Origin: Diphasiastrum complanatum
Lineage: Eukaryota > Streptophyta > Lycopodiopsida > Lycopodiales > Lycopodiaceae
NCBI GenBank assembly: GCA_029204225.1
Contig: CM055112.1
Span: 1,125,314-1,189,313 of the forward strand
DNA: 64,000 nt
Reading direction: 5' to 3'
The translations under genes and the position numbers were made by a program. Below, one piece after another: positions 1 to 11,223 of this stretch; within the stretch, counting starts at the first letter, position 1; each line of letters starts with the position of its first letter. The notes under the pieces are model-generated. The model was not told the DNA's origin, searched no databases, and worked only from the letters and a program-made list of their open reading frames with translations.

Positions 1-569
1 TTGCAAGTATCTAAAAAACCAAAAAAATGAATCATGACTATTTGAGCGATAGTGATGTCCGAACCATTGTCACATATGCTTAATAAAAGCTCAGTTCTAT
101 AAAATTGATCTTTACACGAACTATGTTGTGTATCACATCCAAAACCCCTCGGCTTAGTAGTCCAGCTACATATATTCTTCAATAGTATTTGTGTATGAAC
201 ACAACCAGTATATAAAATAGTACGATGAAAGCGACAATCCAATAGAATATGTTAATTCCATAAATTTGATATCTGGCATTCCAAATTTCAAAAGAGTGGT
301 TCAAATGTTCTTCAAACTATTGCGACTCTATCTGCTGGTGAACCAGTCACTCTCCCCGTAGCTCTTGTCTCTCTCGTTGTAAACGTTTTTGCTGCTGAAT
401 GGCCATTTTCTAACAGTCCAATACCTGCCTCGCCAACTCAATCCTCTCCTACATAAAGAACTGCTCGTAACTCCATTCTCCAAGTAATCCATGATTCTGG
501 TTATAACAATTTGTTTTTCTTCTAGCAGTGGTATTAGTGTTGATATCTATTTTCGCCCATAGAGTGATA
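1..569. other. No recognisable gene; probable decayed Gypsy internal DNA
   Basis: I see no intact reading frame or known motif here. It lies just downstream (on the minus strand) of a Gypsy reverse transcriptase remnant, so it is probably decayed RNase H or intervening sequence of that element, but I could not confirm any RNase H motif. Confidence 0.3.
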
Positions 570-1110
570 TCAGTGCTTCCTGCCACCACACAAACTGATC
601 CCAAACTCGTAACACCATTGAAAACATTTTTCCAGATAGTCTAGATGATCTTTGACATCACCATACAAACAAAAATCATTCAGGAAAATTTTCATAAACC
701 TATCCAGGTAATCATAAAATGCTTTCGTCATAACCTTCTGGAAAGCTGTTGGCAAATTTTTAAGTCCGAATGACATTACTTTATAGGCATATGGCCCCCA
801 TTCTATGATAAGGACAGTCTACTCTTGATCCTTCTTAGCGATTTGTATTTGATTATACCTACTAAACCCATCCAGAAAACAATATAATCCATGACCTGTG
901 ACCTCATCTAAGATTTGCTCGGTGAATGGTAAAGGGAAATGATCTTTGATTGTAAATGAGTTGAGCTTATGGTAATCCACCTATACTTATAGATTACCGT
1001 TTTTCTTGGGTAGAATCACCATGGGGCTTAACCATGGCGTATAATCAATAGTGTATATAAAAACGACTTTTACAAGTTTCTCTATTTTGGCTCAGACCCA
1101 TTCTCCATGC
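570..1110 (-). pseudogene. Ty3/Gypsy reverse transcriptase fragment (element L)
   Basis: The minus strand encodes a broken Gypsy reverse transcriptase. The open part (570-776) begins with SFGLKNLPTAFQKVM, the counterpart of the family motif MPFGLCNAPATFQ, and reaches the palm-domain motif, which reads FLND where active enzymes have Y/FLDD. The first catalytic aspartate is therefore asparagine. Upstream, to about 1,110, other frames preserve FLDGFSRYNQ-like and EWGPYAYKVMSFG-like segments, so frameshifts separate the pieces. It belongs to the same pol as the spacer and protease remnants at 1,118-2,300 and resembles Gypsy J later in the window. It is non-functional. Confidence 0.85.
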
Positions 1111-1117
1111 TTTGGAT

Positions 1118-2300
1118 TCATCTTATAACACTGTTGTCATACATGTCGTGCATCAATGGTGACATTGATGGTGTGTTGATAGATTTCCTTTGGTACACCT
1201 CTGAGTTCATTATAAGACCATGCAAATATGGCCTTGTACTTCTTGAATAATTCAGTTGCTCGTTGAACAAACTTTGGATCGTTATTACCACCAATTGATA
1301 TGTGCTTCGGACTGTCTTTTGTTCCAAATTAATCTTGATCAATTCTTCTCTGGAGACATGAGTAGGATGCAACCGCACAAGCTCATCCTTCAATGTTCGG
1401 GATTCTTCAATAATATCTGAAAAATTATGTGAAAATTGTTTTTCATTCAAATCCTTTGCTATCACTTGTTTATCCTTGTGTAGTAATTCTTTGGAGTCAT
1501 CTTTTGCTTCTTCTACAGCAAATAGATTAACAACTGTAGATAAATGAGCTTCTCCTACTGGTATGAAATTTGGATACAAACTTGTCAAGTATAAATCCTC
1601 TTCGGATTCCTCCGTCACTGTTTGGAACAATAATTGCTGAACTGTTTCAACTCCCACCGGTCGAATTGTGGTATTTAACCTCCCTTGATGTGTTTGCAAT
1701 TGGATTTTTTTTCCTTCGGCAGGAATTGTCACGATGCATGTCGCCCAATCATGTATTGCTTTCGCAGCTCGTAGCCAGGGTCGACCTATCAGTTCGGATA
1801 GACATCTGAACTCGTGGATAACCTCATGACAACAAAATTCAAAAAAGAAACTTCAGTCCTTTAATATAGATAGGAATTTTTCGAATTTCTCCGGTTGGAG
1901 AATCAGCCATACGTATTATCAAATTGCTCTTGTGCAGCGTGATGTTCTTCAATTTGCTATAAGTTTCCTCTGAGATGATGTTCACTCCATGGATTGAACA
2001 ATCACGGGAGGAAGTCCTTCCGACATCTTAATTCCTAGTAACTTCGATCGTATAGATTCTGCCAAATACGGTGTGATTTGCATCAATTGGCCTATTGTCA
2101 CCTAAAATTTACAGTTATGCACAAATTCAACACTCTGGTCCACCCCAACATCTACCAACTCATAGAAAAAATTTGGCCCCTATGGTTGGTGTAATTGTTC
2201 TAGTACATTTTGAGTAACTTTGGCCATCTGACCAATATTGGAGTTAACAATCCGACTGGTGCTTGGTCTGACGTCCTCTACATTTTGAGTAACTGGTGCT
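1118..2300 (-). pseudogene. Ty3/Gypsy protease end and protease-RT spacer (element L)
   Basis: The segment near 1,735-1,800 translates on the minus strand to GRPWLRAAKAIHDWAT, the conserved C-terminal end of a Gypsy aspartic protease. Gypsy J has GRPCLRIAQVIHNWGT at the same place. It is followed by a 204-residue open frame (1,118-1,732) of acidic, low-conservation sequence that fits the spacer between protease and reverse transcriptase. The protease catalytic aspartate region upstream (about 1,900-2,300) is too decayed to read with confidence. Order on the minus strand is protease, spacer, RT, as expected for Gypsy. Confidence 0.75.
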
Positions 2301-3549
2301 TTGTTTGACGTCCTCTATACATTCCTCCTGAGCCAGACTGATTTTGCCAAGCCTGCTAGGCTTAATCAGCAAAATAAAAACTAATTCCAAAAAAGTGTGC
2401 TTTACCAGAAAGCACTATATTCCAGGACAGAGGGGGCATGCCGAATCCCCTTGTGTTTCATGTGTGGCTTGTCTTTGCCTTTGGTTATCTTTTGGACACG
2501 GATTCTGAGTTGGCTTTCGGGTTGGTTGGGATCCAAGTTTTCTTAATTCTGAATGGTAAGCTTGTTACATTTCTAAGTTGGCTTTTACATAAGTGCATGA
2601 TAGATGAATATTAGACTTAAGCGCATGTTGGGGAAACCGCTCAAGTCCTAGTGCCCTTTGAGACACCAGCGCAACATGTAGTATTAGAGCCGACTAGCCA
2701 ATCAGCTATGCAAGTCTCATAGGGATGGCCACCTTTTGGGATTTGTCAAGACATCCATTGTGCAAGGTGTTGACCAGAGTGTAAGCATGGGTGCATCCAC
2801 GGTTGGGGTGGTCGGTAGAACGGGGGACTTGATGAGTGAAGGTGCTGTCCTTGAGGTGTAAGCACGGTCAGGTCTTGCGGTTCAGGCCTGGCGCCGTCTG
2901 CACATAGGACAGATGAGGCAAAGTGCTACCTAGGTAGGTGAAAGTATGGTCTGTGCCTTCTTGGGTGCGGGGTGAAATATTTGAACTGTATGGGTTAATT
3001 GATACAGAGATGCTGCTCAACTTTAGGTGTAAAGCACAGGTGGTTAGCTACCAGTGTGAGATAGCTGCCGATCGTTCAGCTATAAGGGCTATCGACCATA
3101 ATTGGTGGGGTGTGACTGAGACAATGTTCTGCTTAATGGTAAAAGCATGGATGGTTGGATGGATGTTTCCCCGTGGGCTAATTCTGTGACGAATTTGCAT
3201 GGGCGCGGCTAGGCAAAGGTTCTACGTCTGATCTCAGGGGGGATGTGGCTTGAGAGGAATCCTCTATGCTAGCTTTGGTTGGTATGTTACGTCTGTTGCG
3301 TGCTTGCTGGTACACAAATGACCTGGTCCCTACTTGGCTCTTAGGTGATGTGAGCAGGTTAGTTTGAGAAAGAGATACTTTTATATTGAAGCTGATTTAA
3401 TAAAGAAAAAAAGAAGAGCTGTGGGGCCTGGCTGACATAGCGGAGAGTTTTCAAATAGGCAAAGGAAACAACTTGTTGGAAGTACACCTCTTATCAGAAT
3501 GGATGACTACCTTGATGAGTTATAAGCATTAATAGACAGAGAGGAGCAG
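2301..3549 (+). repeat. Probable Gypsy-type LTR sequence (family S), decayed
   Basis: No coding motif is visible. Positions about 2,458-2,600 match, in inverted orientation, 34,479-34,630, sharing for example GGCTTTCGGGTTGGTTG and CATTTCTAAGTT blocks. The stretch ends near 3,383 with an AATAAAG signal followed by A-rich sequence, and then by a plus-strand Gypsy gag. This is the arrangement expected of a 5' LTR and leader. The exact LTR ends could not be fixed. Confidence 0.45.
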
Positions 3550-3848
3550 GTTCGAGACTAGGGCTTCCGCATTTATCAAGATGGCACCAGATCCAAGTCG
3601 AGAAAGAAAGAGCGTATGCTCTCCACAGTGGCGTCTCCCCAAGAAGAGACGGGTGCTCGTTATGAACCTACACCAAGAGACGAACCCATACCAGAGGCGT
3701 AACGAGACTTTTTTGAAGTGAAGATGCACGAATACTTATCAAGTGCAATGATGGCTACGCTTGGTGAGGTGAAGAAGGATAGAGAAACTAAAAGCAAAGA
3801 ATGGCAAGCATCCTTGCGAGCCATGACCCACTGTCAATTCGACCATTA
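3550..3848 (+). pseudogene. Ty3/Gypsy gag, N-terminal part (element Q)
   Basis: A plus-strand frame reads through a charged, Glu/Arg-rich segment (SRKKERMLSTVASPQEET, then FFEVKMHEYLSSAMMATLGE) with one in-frame stop at about 3,702. It stops at the left end of the foldback element. The same type of sequence resumes immediately after that element (5,042 onward) with a charged gag-like segment and then a recognisable retrotransposon gag core. I read both as one gag split by the insertion. The capsid protein would package element RNA; this copy is dead. Confidence 0.6.
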
Positions 3849-5039
3849 GGGCCCTTTTTGGACTCAAAAAGGGCCTCTTCCTTGCCTAAACGTGTTTGCT
3901 AAGTAGGGTTAATTAACTCACTAATTGTCCTACTATGTGGCAGTTCAGCATGGGTTTATCATGAGTTAAATCACACTTCAATAAGCTTCATTTAGACCTA
4001 GTGTTATATAACAAGGACAAGTGATTTAATGTAGTCTAAATCTAAGATTTAAATGAAAATATGGCCTTTATTTTTTCATGGCCTTCAAAAAACCGTTTCT
4101 ATAACTGAGAATGAAAAAAAGAGGGCCATTGGGCCCCCAAATTGAAATAAAAATCGAAAAAAAAAGGGAGGGGGGCATGGGGTACAACCTTCCCCATCCC
4201 CCCACTTGTACCCTCCCCCTCCTCTTGTACACCCTTGCGGTATCCGCTCCCCAGCCCTGGCGCATCATGATCCACCCACTCCAGGATGCTGCAATATTTG
4301 GAGACACACCATTCCGGAGAGGCCACGAACCCCCTTTCCACCCCTGCCTGTTGTCTGGAGCCCGAGGATGGAGGGCTTTCATCAAGCGCAGGGACGACGC
4401 ACCCACCCGGGGCCAGCGTCCCGAAGTGCCAAGTTTTGCAATGTTGGTCTGGGTCTCGTTGCACTTCGAGATGCTAGCTCGAGTGGGTGCATCGTCCCTG
4501 TACCCGATGAAAACCCTTCATCCTCAATCTTAGGATAGTAGGCAGGGGTGGAAGGGCAGGTTGTGGCGCTCTCCAGGCTGGTGCGCTTCCAAATGGTGTA
4601 GCGGCCTGGAGTTGGTGGATCGTGATTTCATATTGGAAGCGGGTACCGCGTGAGTGTAAAGGAGGGGGAGGGGGTGTACCCCATGCCCCCTCCCCCTTTT
4701 TTTTTTTCAATTTTTATTCAATTTGGGGGCCCAATGCAATATTGGGCCCCCTTTTTTTTTATTCTCACTTATAGAAACGGTCTTTTGAAGGCTTTGAAAA
4801 AATAAAGGCCATATTTTCATTTTAATTTTAAATTTAGACCACATTATATCATCATTACTATGGGCTAGAGAAGTAGAGTTAGTTGAGAGTTAGTGGGTGG
4901 GTTAGAATTGGGGATCTAATTTACACCATTGGATGTGCCATGTCATATGGACCATTCCATCTCAAAAGTTTTGGTACACATGTCGTCATTAACACTAATT
5001 ATAATTAGTGAAGAGGCCATTTTTGAGTCCAAAAAGGAC
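3849..5039. mobile_element. Foldback / PIF-Harbinger-like MITE, 1.19 kb
   Basis: The two halves of this element are inverted copies of each other: the left arm (3,849 to about 4,412) matches the reverse complement of the right arm (about 4,478-5,039), leaving a loop of only about 60 bases. The termini are GGGCCCTTTTTGGACTCAAA on the left and its near-perfect complement on the right. GGGCC..TTTGG-type ends and a possible TTA/CTA 3-bp target duplication (one mismatch) recall Tourist/PIF-Harbinger MITEs. It encodes nothing convincing; the several open frames inside are by-products of its GC-rich arms. It sits inside gag Q. A transcript would fold into a hairpin of about 560 bp. Confidence 0.85.
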
Positions 5040-5041
5040 TA

Positions 5042-5458
5042 GAGAATTGAGAGACGAGCTAACATAGCTCAAAGCTAGGTTTGAAGAGCTGGAGGCAATA
5101 AGAGGGGATGCAGGGGCACCTCCTCCACCCATACCTAGGGACCCATGAGCACGAAACACAGAAGGCCCAAAGAAGACTGCCAAAGTAAAAGCACCGCCTA
5201 CTTTCAAAGGAGAGCATGACATTTGAATTGTGGAAGATTGGTTGTTTCACATGGACCATTACTTCCATCTGATAAACACTCCTGAAGAAGAAAGAGTGGA
5301 CTTGGCATTAGCATATTTTGAAGGCTACACTATAAATTGGTACCGGGTGACATGAATGCCATTCCAGACATGGGATGCAAAACCACATTACGAGAGGAGT
5401 TCATACCTACGGATTCACACATGAGATTGAGGACAGAATTATCAAGAATCAAAACATC
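5042..5458 (+). pseudogene. Ty3/Gypsy gag core (element Q, continued)
   Basis: Right of the foldback element the plus strand encodes a typical Gypsy gag core: an acidic leader, PPTFKGEHD, VEDWLFHMDHYF, PEEERVDLALAYFEG and INWYR, followed in another frame by a segment near 5,380-5,450 that resembles the usual continuation of the gag domain. Several stops and at least one frameshift are present. The reading ends near 5,458, where minus-strand Copia A begins, so the gag was interrupted twice. It differs in sequence from Gypsy gag M (33.7 kb) and gag J (48.9 kb). Confidence 0.8.
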
Positions 5459-6077
5459 TATAGCCCTTCACACGATCATCATATCCTAGGAATATACACT
5501 TGATAGCTTTTACATCAAGTTCACGTCTCTCTTCCTTAGAAATGTGTACAAAGGTCTTACATCCAAAGATTCGCAAGTGGTTCACCTTTGGCTTCTTCTT
5601 CATGAATGCCTCCTCAGGTGTTATCTTTGGTATGGCAAATGTAGGACTTCTATTTTGAAGATAGACTGCCATACTACATGCTTCGGACCAAAAGTCTTTT
5701 GGTAGTTTCATCTCAGCTAGCATAGATCCAGCACTTTCCACAATGGTACGATTCTTGCGCTCAGCTACACCATTGAGAGCACGAGTATGAGCTTGAGTAA
5801 ATTGTCTTTTCATCCCACATTGATCACAAAGATCATTGAAGTCGTTAGACTTGTATTCACCTCCACTATCTAATCTTAGAAATTTGATCTTCCTGCCTAT
5901 CTGATTTTCGACCAATGCTTTGAAGTTCTTGAAATTGTCAAATGCATCTGATTCCTTCTTCAAGAAGTAAATCCACATCTTACATGACATATCATCAATA
6001 AAGGTCATGAAATAGAAGGCTTTACCTAAGGACATAGTGCTTATAGGCCCACATAAATCTGTGTGGATCAAATCCAA
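5442..6077 (-). pseudogene. Copia integrase (element A)
   Basis: A 211-residue open frame carries the Copia integrase catalytic core: MDLIHTDLCGP (first Asp), FLRLDSGGEYKS (second Asp) and GVAERKNRTIVE (catalytic Glu), followed by the C-terminal LRIFGCKTFVHI and FLGYDDRVKGYRC segments. Integrase would insert element cDNA into the nucleus of the host cell. The three catalytic acidic residues are intact, but the frame is cut off before the reverse transcriptase, and upstream parts lie in other frames, so no functional polyprotein remains. Confidence 0.9.
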
Positions 6078-6185
6078 GATGTTCTTTGCTCTTGCAACAC
6101 CACCTTTATTGAACTTCTCTCAATGTTGCTTCCCATACACACATGATTCGCACATCGATTTCAAGTGGTCTTCTATTGTAGGCAA

Positions 6186-6694
6186 TCATGTTACCATTTT
6201 CAATTTCCTCATCAAATGGAGGCTTCCTAACTTCAAATGACCAAGCCTCTTATGCCACAGTTTAGTTTGCGATGGAATGGACAAGACAAGTCCATGGTGT
6301 CCCTTGATTGTAGCATTCAACCTACACAGTTTAGTGTGGTCTCCCTTATACCATCCGCAATGACTTTGAACTTTTGGTTCACATTCTTCACAAAGCAACG
6401 ATCATGGGAAAATTTTACTTTCAACTTTTGATCAATAATGACACCAACAGAATGTAGATTTTTCTTCAAATTTGGTACATAAAGTACCTCCCTTATCATC
6501 CTACTTTTGCCATCAGGTAGTTGGATTGAAACAATGCCTATCCCCTTGATCTTGTACAAATCACCATTTGCTTGTGAAATGGACGTTCTATTATGCAACA
6601 CTTTCAAGCTACTGAACCAATCCTTGTTACTTGTCATGTGTCTTGTGGCTCCCGAGTCAATATACCACACAAGATCATCTTGATTAGATGACAC
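6186..6694 (-). pseudogene. Copia protease and pre-integrase zinc region (element A)
   Basis: Two overlapping minus-strand frames cover this region. The first (6,317-6,694) starts with WYIDSGATRHMTS, the aspartic protease active site, and continues through YVPNLKKNLHSVG. The second (6,186-6,398) includes LWHKRLGHLKLGSL, the histidine-rich GAG-pre-integrase domain. A frameshift near 6,350 separates them. Upstream, near 6,830, the nucleocapsid knuckle reads CFHFGKKGHWKSEC, with phenylalanine at the second cysteine position, so the zinc finger is damaged. Confidence 0.85.
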
Positions 6695-6957
6695 TGCATA
6701 TATGAAGATACTAGAGTCTCGAATCTCACCCTCATCGACAAGGTTACCTGCTTGCTTTGATTTTCCCTTGTCTAATTCCCCCAGGAATTTGTGACATTCA
6801 CTCTTCCAATGGCCCTTTTTACCAAAATGGAAGCACTTGCCTTTCTTCTTGGTCTTACTAGAAGATCACTCATCCTCCTGAGTCTTGGCGAATTGCTTCT
6901 TAGACTTCTTCTTGCCCTTGCCCTTGCCCTTGCCTTGTTTTTGGCTGTCGCAAGTGC

Positions 6958-7596
6958 CTAATCGTCAGTATTTTGACGTCTAGCTTTCACCATTTCTCGT
7001 CGCTGCTCTTCCTGCATCAAGATTCCTATGAGCTCGTCAAAGATTGGCAATATTTCTCTTGATGCTATTCCGCTCACAAACATCTCATAGGGTTTTGCAA
7101 CGTCACACAATGCATTGTGCACCAGCTCCACATCACGTATGCGTTCACCAATAGAATGCAGTTTATTCCTCGTTGTCTTGATTCTGGTCATGTACATCTG
7201 AATGTACTCTCCTTGTTCCATGCAGGCACTATTTAGTTTTGACTTTAGAAACATGATTCTTGACAGATTTGACGTCTCGAACTGCTCCTTTAGCATATCC
7301 CATGCCTTTCTGGGTGTAACAGCATCACAAATATGGGTAATGATGTGATCCTTCACTAACAAGTTAATGAAAGTCAAAGCTTTCCTCACCTTCTTGTCGA
7401 ACACTTTGATGTCCGCTTCATTTGGCGGTCTTCTCTCATCACCTGTGATGACATCCCACACCTCCTTTTCCATCAGTATGTTTTTCATTTTGAACTTCCA
7501 TACTGCGTAGTTGGAAATCCCATCCAATTTGCTACTTTCACTCAAAATGGACTCTCCCATGTTTGTCATTGCAAAATTGCTTGAAACTTCAACCAT
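6958..7596 (-). pseudogene. Copia gag (element A)
   Basis: A 212-residue open frame begins MVEVSSNFAMTN and shows the Copia gag pattern: LDGISNYAVWKFKMKNILM near the start, then AWDMLKEQFETSNLSRIMFL and, near the end, a DELIGILMQEEQR segment. Gag forms the virus-like particle. The frame ends in TDD at about 6,958. A lysine/glycine-rich stretch and a defective zinc knuckle follow in the next 250 bases without a long open frame. As one of the better preserved gag frames here, it may still be expressible, but its pol is truncated. Confidence 0.85.
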
Positions 7597-8765
7597 AGGC
7601 TACAAACAGTATGATGAGGCCAACTGTGATGTCAAAAGTTGAAAATAATGACCTACAGTTTTTCCCTTACTAGGCCACCTGCCACTTTTTAGCCAAAATG
7701 AAAGCCAAATCAGCGTCGCCTTCCGAAATGCTCCTTGTCACCAACTCCCAACTACGTGCCCAATGGAATGGTGAAATCATTTTTTACGCACTCTGAACAC
7801 TTTCTCCACTGCAATCACTCTGTTTTGAGGTACCATACTTGTAGGTACAGTCCGAGTGCCCTTTGGTTGGAGGTTATAGCCTTTCGTTTGGGTCAAAACG
7901 GATAAAGGACCCAAAATTAGGGCCTTTTTGTGTTTTTGAACTATTTCTTCAGTGTGAAGAAACTTCACCTTTCACTTGTGAAGGGACCCAAATCCAATTT
8001 CAAATTGAAAATTTCTAATGAAGTTGAAATGCACTTTGCACTTCAATTCTTCAGGGCCCAATTTAACCTTCATCCAACGGTTCTTTCAATCTAGCCCTTC
8101 CAATCGATGTCCACTTCAAGACGCTACTGATTTGGCCTGACTGGCCGCGCGCGATAGCTCTCCTCCTCCCTGTCTACGGCCACGCCTTCCCAAGCTGACC
8201 TTTTTCTGATCAAACTCATTTTTGGATCGATTTGAACGCGATCTGAGGCCTGGAGCAGGGTCACCCTAGTGATTCCAAGTCTAAAGAGTGTTCAAATGTG
8301 GAATTTCGTGGAGAAACGATGATTTTAGCTCAACTTGACAAAGTGGCTTTTTTTACCTTTTACCGCAAATCTACTAGGTTATCTGTCTGCAGACAAATCT
8401 CTGACATAAACCTCAGAGTCTCTCCATGGCTGGTTGAAAATATAATTAGCTTCCTTCTTGTCCTTACGACATCCAAAAAGGTACACAAATAGCGAAGAAA
8501 TCACCAGCTATGTGTAGAAAACCGTAGCCCCAAACCGATTTCAATTTTCAGCTGGCTTCACAATTGTCAATTTTCCACCAAATTTTTTCTTGTCTAATGC
8601 TATGCACAGGCTAATAAGCCCTCTGCTAATCTTGGCAAGCCCCTATAAACTAGAAACCGTGCACCAGTGCTTCACTTTCTGTCTACAACCTGTCGTAAAA
8701 AAAGATTGCTCTTTTCTCTAAGCTCTCTTCAACGGCGACACTGTATTGTGTACACTCCTTGTACG
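7597..8765. other. Copia A untranslated leader, no gene seen
   Basis: Between the gag start and the primer-binding site there are about 1.2 kb without recognisable coding sequence. The short open frames here carry no known motif. I interpret it as the 5' leader of Copia A, possibly enlarged by unrecognised insertions. Confidence 0.45.
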
Positions 8766-8777
8766 GCTCTGATACCA
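8766..8777 (-). other. Primer-binding site of Copia A
   Basis: The plus strand reads GCTCTGATACCA, the exact complement of TGGTATCAGAGC, the initiator-Met tRNA primer site usual for plant Copia elements. It fixes element A as minus-strand. Confidence 0.85.
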
Positions 8778-9020
8778 ACTTAGAATTTGCTTCGAACAGG
8801 AACACAAAGCATGCTACACAATAACACAGACAAAAAACACTCTCCACACCAAGCTCATATAGCAACTATATTTCTCAAAATGAAATTACACTGTACATAT
8901 AGTTGTTCACTCAGGCAACCCATGCATGACCCAAATTGTCGTTGGCGGGATGCATGTCCCATCGACTTGTCTCGTGGCGAGGCCAATTGATCCTTATCGA
9001 CTGATAGGACCCACCGTACA
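8778..9020 (-). repeat. Candidate 5' LTR of Copia A
   Basis: This stretch lies directly outside the primer-binding site. In element orientation it could start TGTACGGTGGG at 9,020 and holds a possible TATA region. Its inner end is not a clean CA, and no second LTR copy is present, so the boundaries are tentative. Confidence 0.45.
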
Positions 9021-9822
9021 GTAGCATAATGATTCTACTTTAATTCTAACTGATACATGCTAAGGCTTTCTGATCTTTGATCCTCCAGGCCTTTGTCTGA
9101 TCACCATCTTCTGGTTTCAGATCCGCACCTTCTACTACATCTCAAAGATCTCTATTTATCAACATCATTCAAATTTTCAATTTCCAAATGTAGAAAATAG
9201 AACCATTGAACTTGTTAATGACTCTAGCTTCAGTAAGTGATGAAGATGAAGAGCTATCTATATGAGACATGATAATAGTATACAAATAGAACAACCTTAA
9301 TCTCTCGATTTATTTGGGCTACACTTTGATACCAATATGATGGAAGCAAGGTAGAAGGAAGAAGGAGAACAAAGAAGAGAGCAGGAATATTGTGGAACAT
9401 CTCCACCATTCAATTCAGCTGCGAGCTCCAAAAATAGTCTAATAGACAGCTTATGCAAAAGATAATCACAGCTTTATGTGTTCTGATTGCCCAACATGAT
9501 CTTAAAAATCAATTCATACTCTAAAACAAAAGTACAGTCCACCGAAGCGATTAGAGAGGGTTTGTGTGTGGTACTACTGAAATTAGATTCAATGTGAAGT
9601 ATAGTTCTGAAATAAATGGAAGAGCAGTATGATATCACGAGTTCCTCAGGCATCAAATATAGCCATCGTCTGATCAGAAAGTGAGGAGTTGTACACGTCC
9701 ATGTTCTGATTAGAGTGAGTATAGAAGCACGATCAAACAGCAATGAAAGTGCATTCAATCACAACAAGCATTCATCTACGTTGTACACAGATACACAATA
9801 CAAATAGCAATTACAACAAAAA
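9021..9822 (-). mobile_element. Copia remnant D: LTR, primer site and gag start
   Basis: On the minus strand this copy contains an LTR (about 9,338-9,822), a decayed primer site (9,323-9,334, one mismatch plus flanking changes) and the first 75-80 codons of gag starting MSHIDSSSSSSLTEA at 9,270, running through VEGADLKPEDGDQTKAW. The whole block aligns with 31,020-31,790 of element B. Gag is cut at about 9,021, where the LTR of Copia A begins. The internal in-frame stops show that it is dead. Confidence 0.85.
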
Positions 9823-9886
9823 AATGACGGCATGATTGGGAGGCTCAAATAATATGTCTCATGGACGGAGCAACCACTAATCTGTG

Positions 9887-10020
9887 CATTAAACGAGTTC
9901 CAAAATAAAAAAAGACCCTTGGTAAAGATACTTTTATTTTTTTTCTTTAGTTTCGACCATCACCAGGTCCAATCAAAATGCACATATTTGAAATCTACGT
10001 AACGTAGTTCATATAAACTG
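9887..10020. repeat. Fragment of the MITE also found at 40,356-40,733
   Basis: The sequence from CATTAAACGAGTTCC through a CTACGTAACGTAG-like palindrome aligns with the left part of the 378-bp insertion inside the 3' LTR of element H. Only the left part is recognisable here; similarity fades after about 10,020. It supports a dispersed non-coding DNA transposon family. Confidence 0.6.
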
Positions 10021-10859
10021 AGAAATAAAAATACAATATAGAAAACTTTGAAATTTGTGTCCGAGCAGCATGGACTTATCCCATTGGTTTCTTTTTCTTG
10101 CTTGACACGTGCTTATCTGCCTGACGTCAATACCTCAAGTTAAATTTACTTGACTATGCTGGTTAGTATAATGAAATTTGCTAACTATACTAGTTACAGT
10201 TATATAAATACAATTTGTATAGTTACATAAATTATGGTATACACAATACTGTGACTATGTTGGCATTCACATTAGATTTCAGATCTACAATCGAGTCTTG
10301 AGAAAGATGAAGCTGATAACTGGAAGCCAACAAGATATACGAAGAATTCATGGGTATTGCTGCATCCATCATCAAAGGACAATTTTCGACAAAAAAACAA
10401 GAGCAAAAATGACATACAAATCTTATTGGAAAGCAAAAAATTTGGAGTTTAAGACTACCCCGAGAGGTCCATCAATATCAAAAGTTTTAGTACAATATGT
10501 ATATATGCATTCAGAAATCAAAGTACATGATATCAATCCTCATGATCATCGAAAATATAATTGTAATATGCACTCTACAACAATCATATGTGATTTTCTT
10601 TATTGATGCTCTTCAAGTTATGATTTAAATGCCTCAACCTTGTTTCTTTCTTTCAAATTTATATCCATCATGCATAAGTGAAGGGGAGCCAGCACAATCA
10701 CTTGCAGGAATATTGGATGTGATTCACTCTGATGTTGGAAAGCTGCAATACAAAGGAAGAAGTCCAAAGGAACTTGCAGATTGTGGAAACTATTTTTATA
10801 AATCTTTATATACACCACATACAGATGGAGGTTTTGGCAAGCTCGAAGCAATTCCATTG
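10021..10859. other. Unrecognised region with two open frames (+)
   Basis: Two plus-strand frames without known motifs lie here: 10,298-10,606 (102 aa, basic) and 10,629-10,913 (94 aa). The second has a block DVIHSDVGKLQYKGRSPKEL followed by YTPHTDGGFGKLEAI, which is not low-complexity and could be an exon, but its 3' end runs into an E-type LTR. I do not recognise either. The bases around 10,040-10,290 are AT-rich and empty. Confidence 0.3.
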
Positions 10860-11159
10860 CCTAGTTTTCAAAGTGATGAGTTTAGTCATATTCTGGTTAA
10901 TTGTCTATATTAGGCCAAAATGCATTTTAGACTTAGAGAAAAACTTTATGAAAGTTATTTTTTTCAAAGTTCATTTGAATTACCACTATTGGAAAGTGCG
11001 CGAAAGCTAGGAGGTCGAGTTTGGACACATTCAAATTTGAATGTTAGATGCATTGAGTCTAGTCACATTGTTGATAAGGTTTTTGATATGGAGGAAAAGC
11101 ACAAAATTATTAATGAGACATGGACCTGCTATAAAAGATGTAAACTCATGAAGAAAGAG

Positions 11160-11223
<64 letters not shown>

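Larger units (their letters stand above)
5459..9020 (-). mobile_element. Truncated Ty1/Copia retrotransposon A
   Basis: Reading on the minus strand from 9,020: a short LTR candidate (about 8,778-9,020), a primer-binding site, a 1.2 kb leader, gag, zinc knuckle, protease, pre-integrase and integrase, then an abrupt end at about 5,459. Reverse transcriptase, RNase H and the 3' LTR are missing. The left end abuts Gypsy gag Q and the right end abuts Copia remnant D. No target duplication can be read because the 3' end is lost. Confidence 0.75.

Noticed and set aside
4068-4710. Several overlapping open frames on both strands rich in Pro/Arg/Gly
   Set aside because: They lie in the inverted arms of the foldback element. 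Mirror-image frames arise from the GC-rich arms, and no frame is conserved between the two arms.
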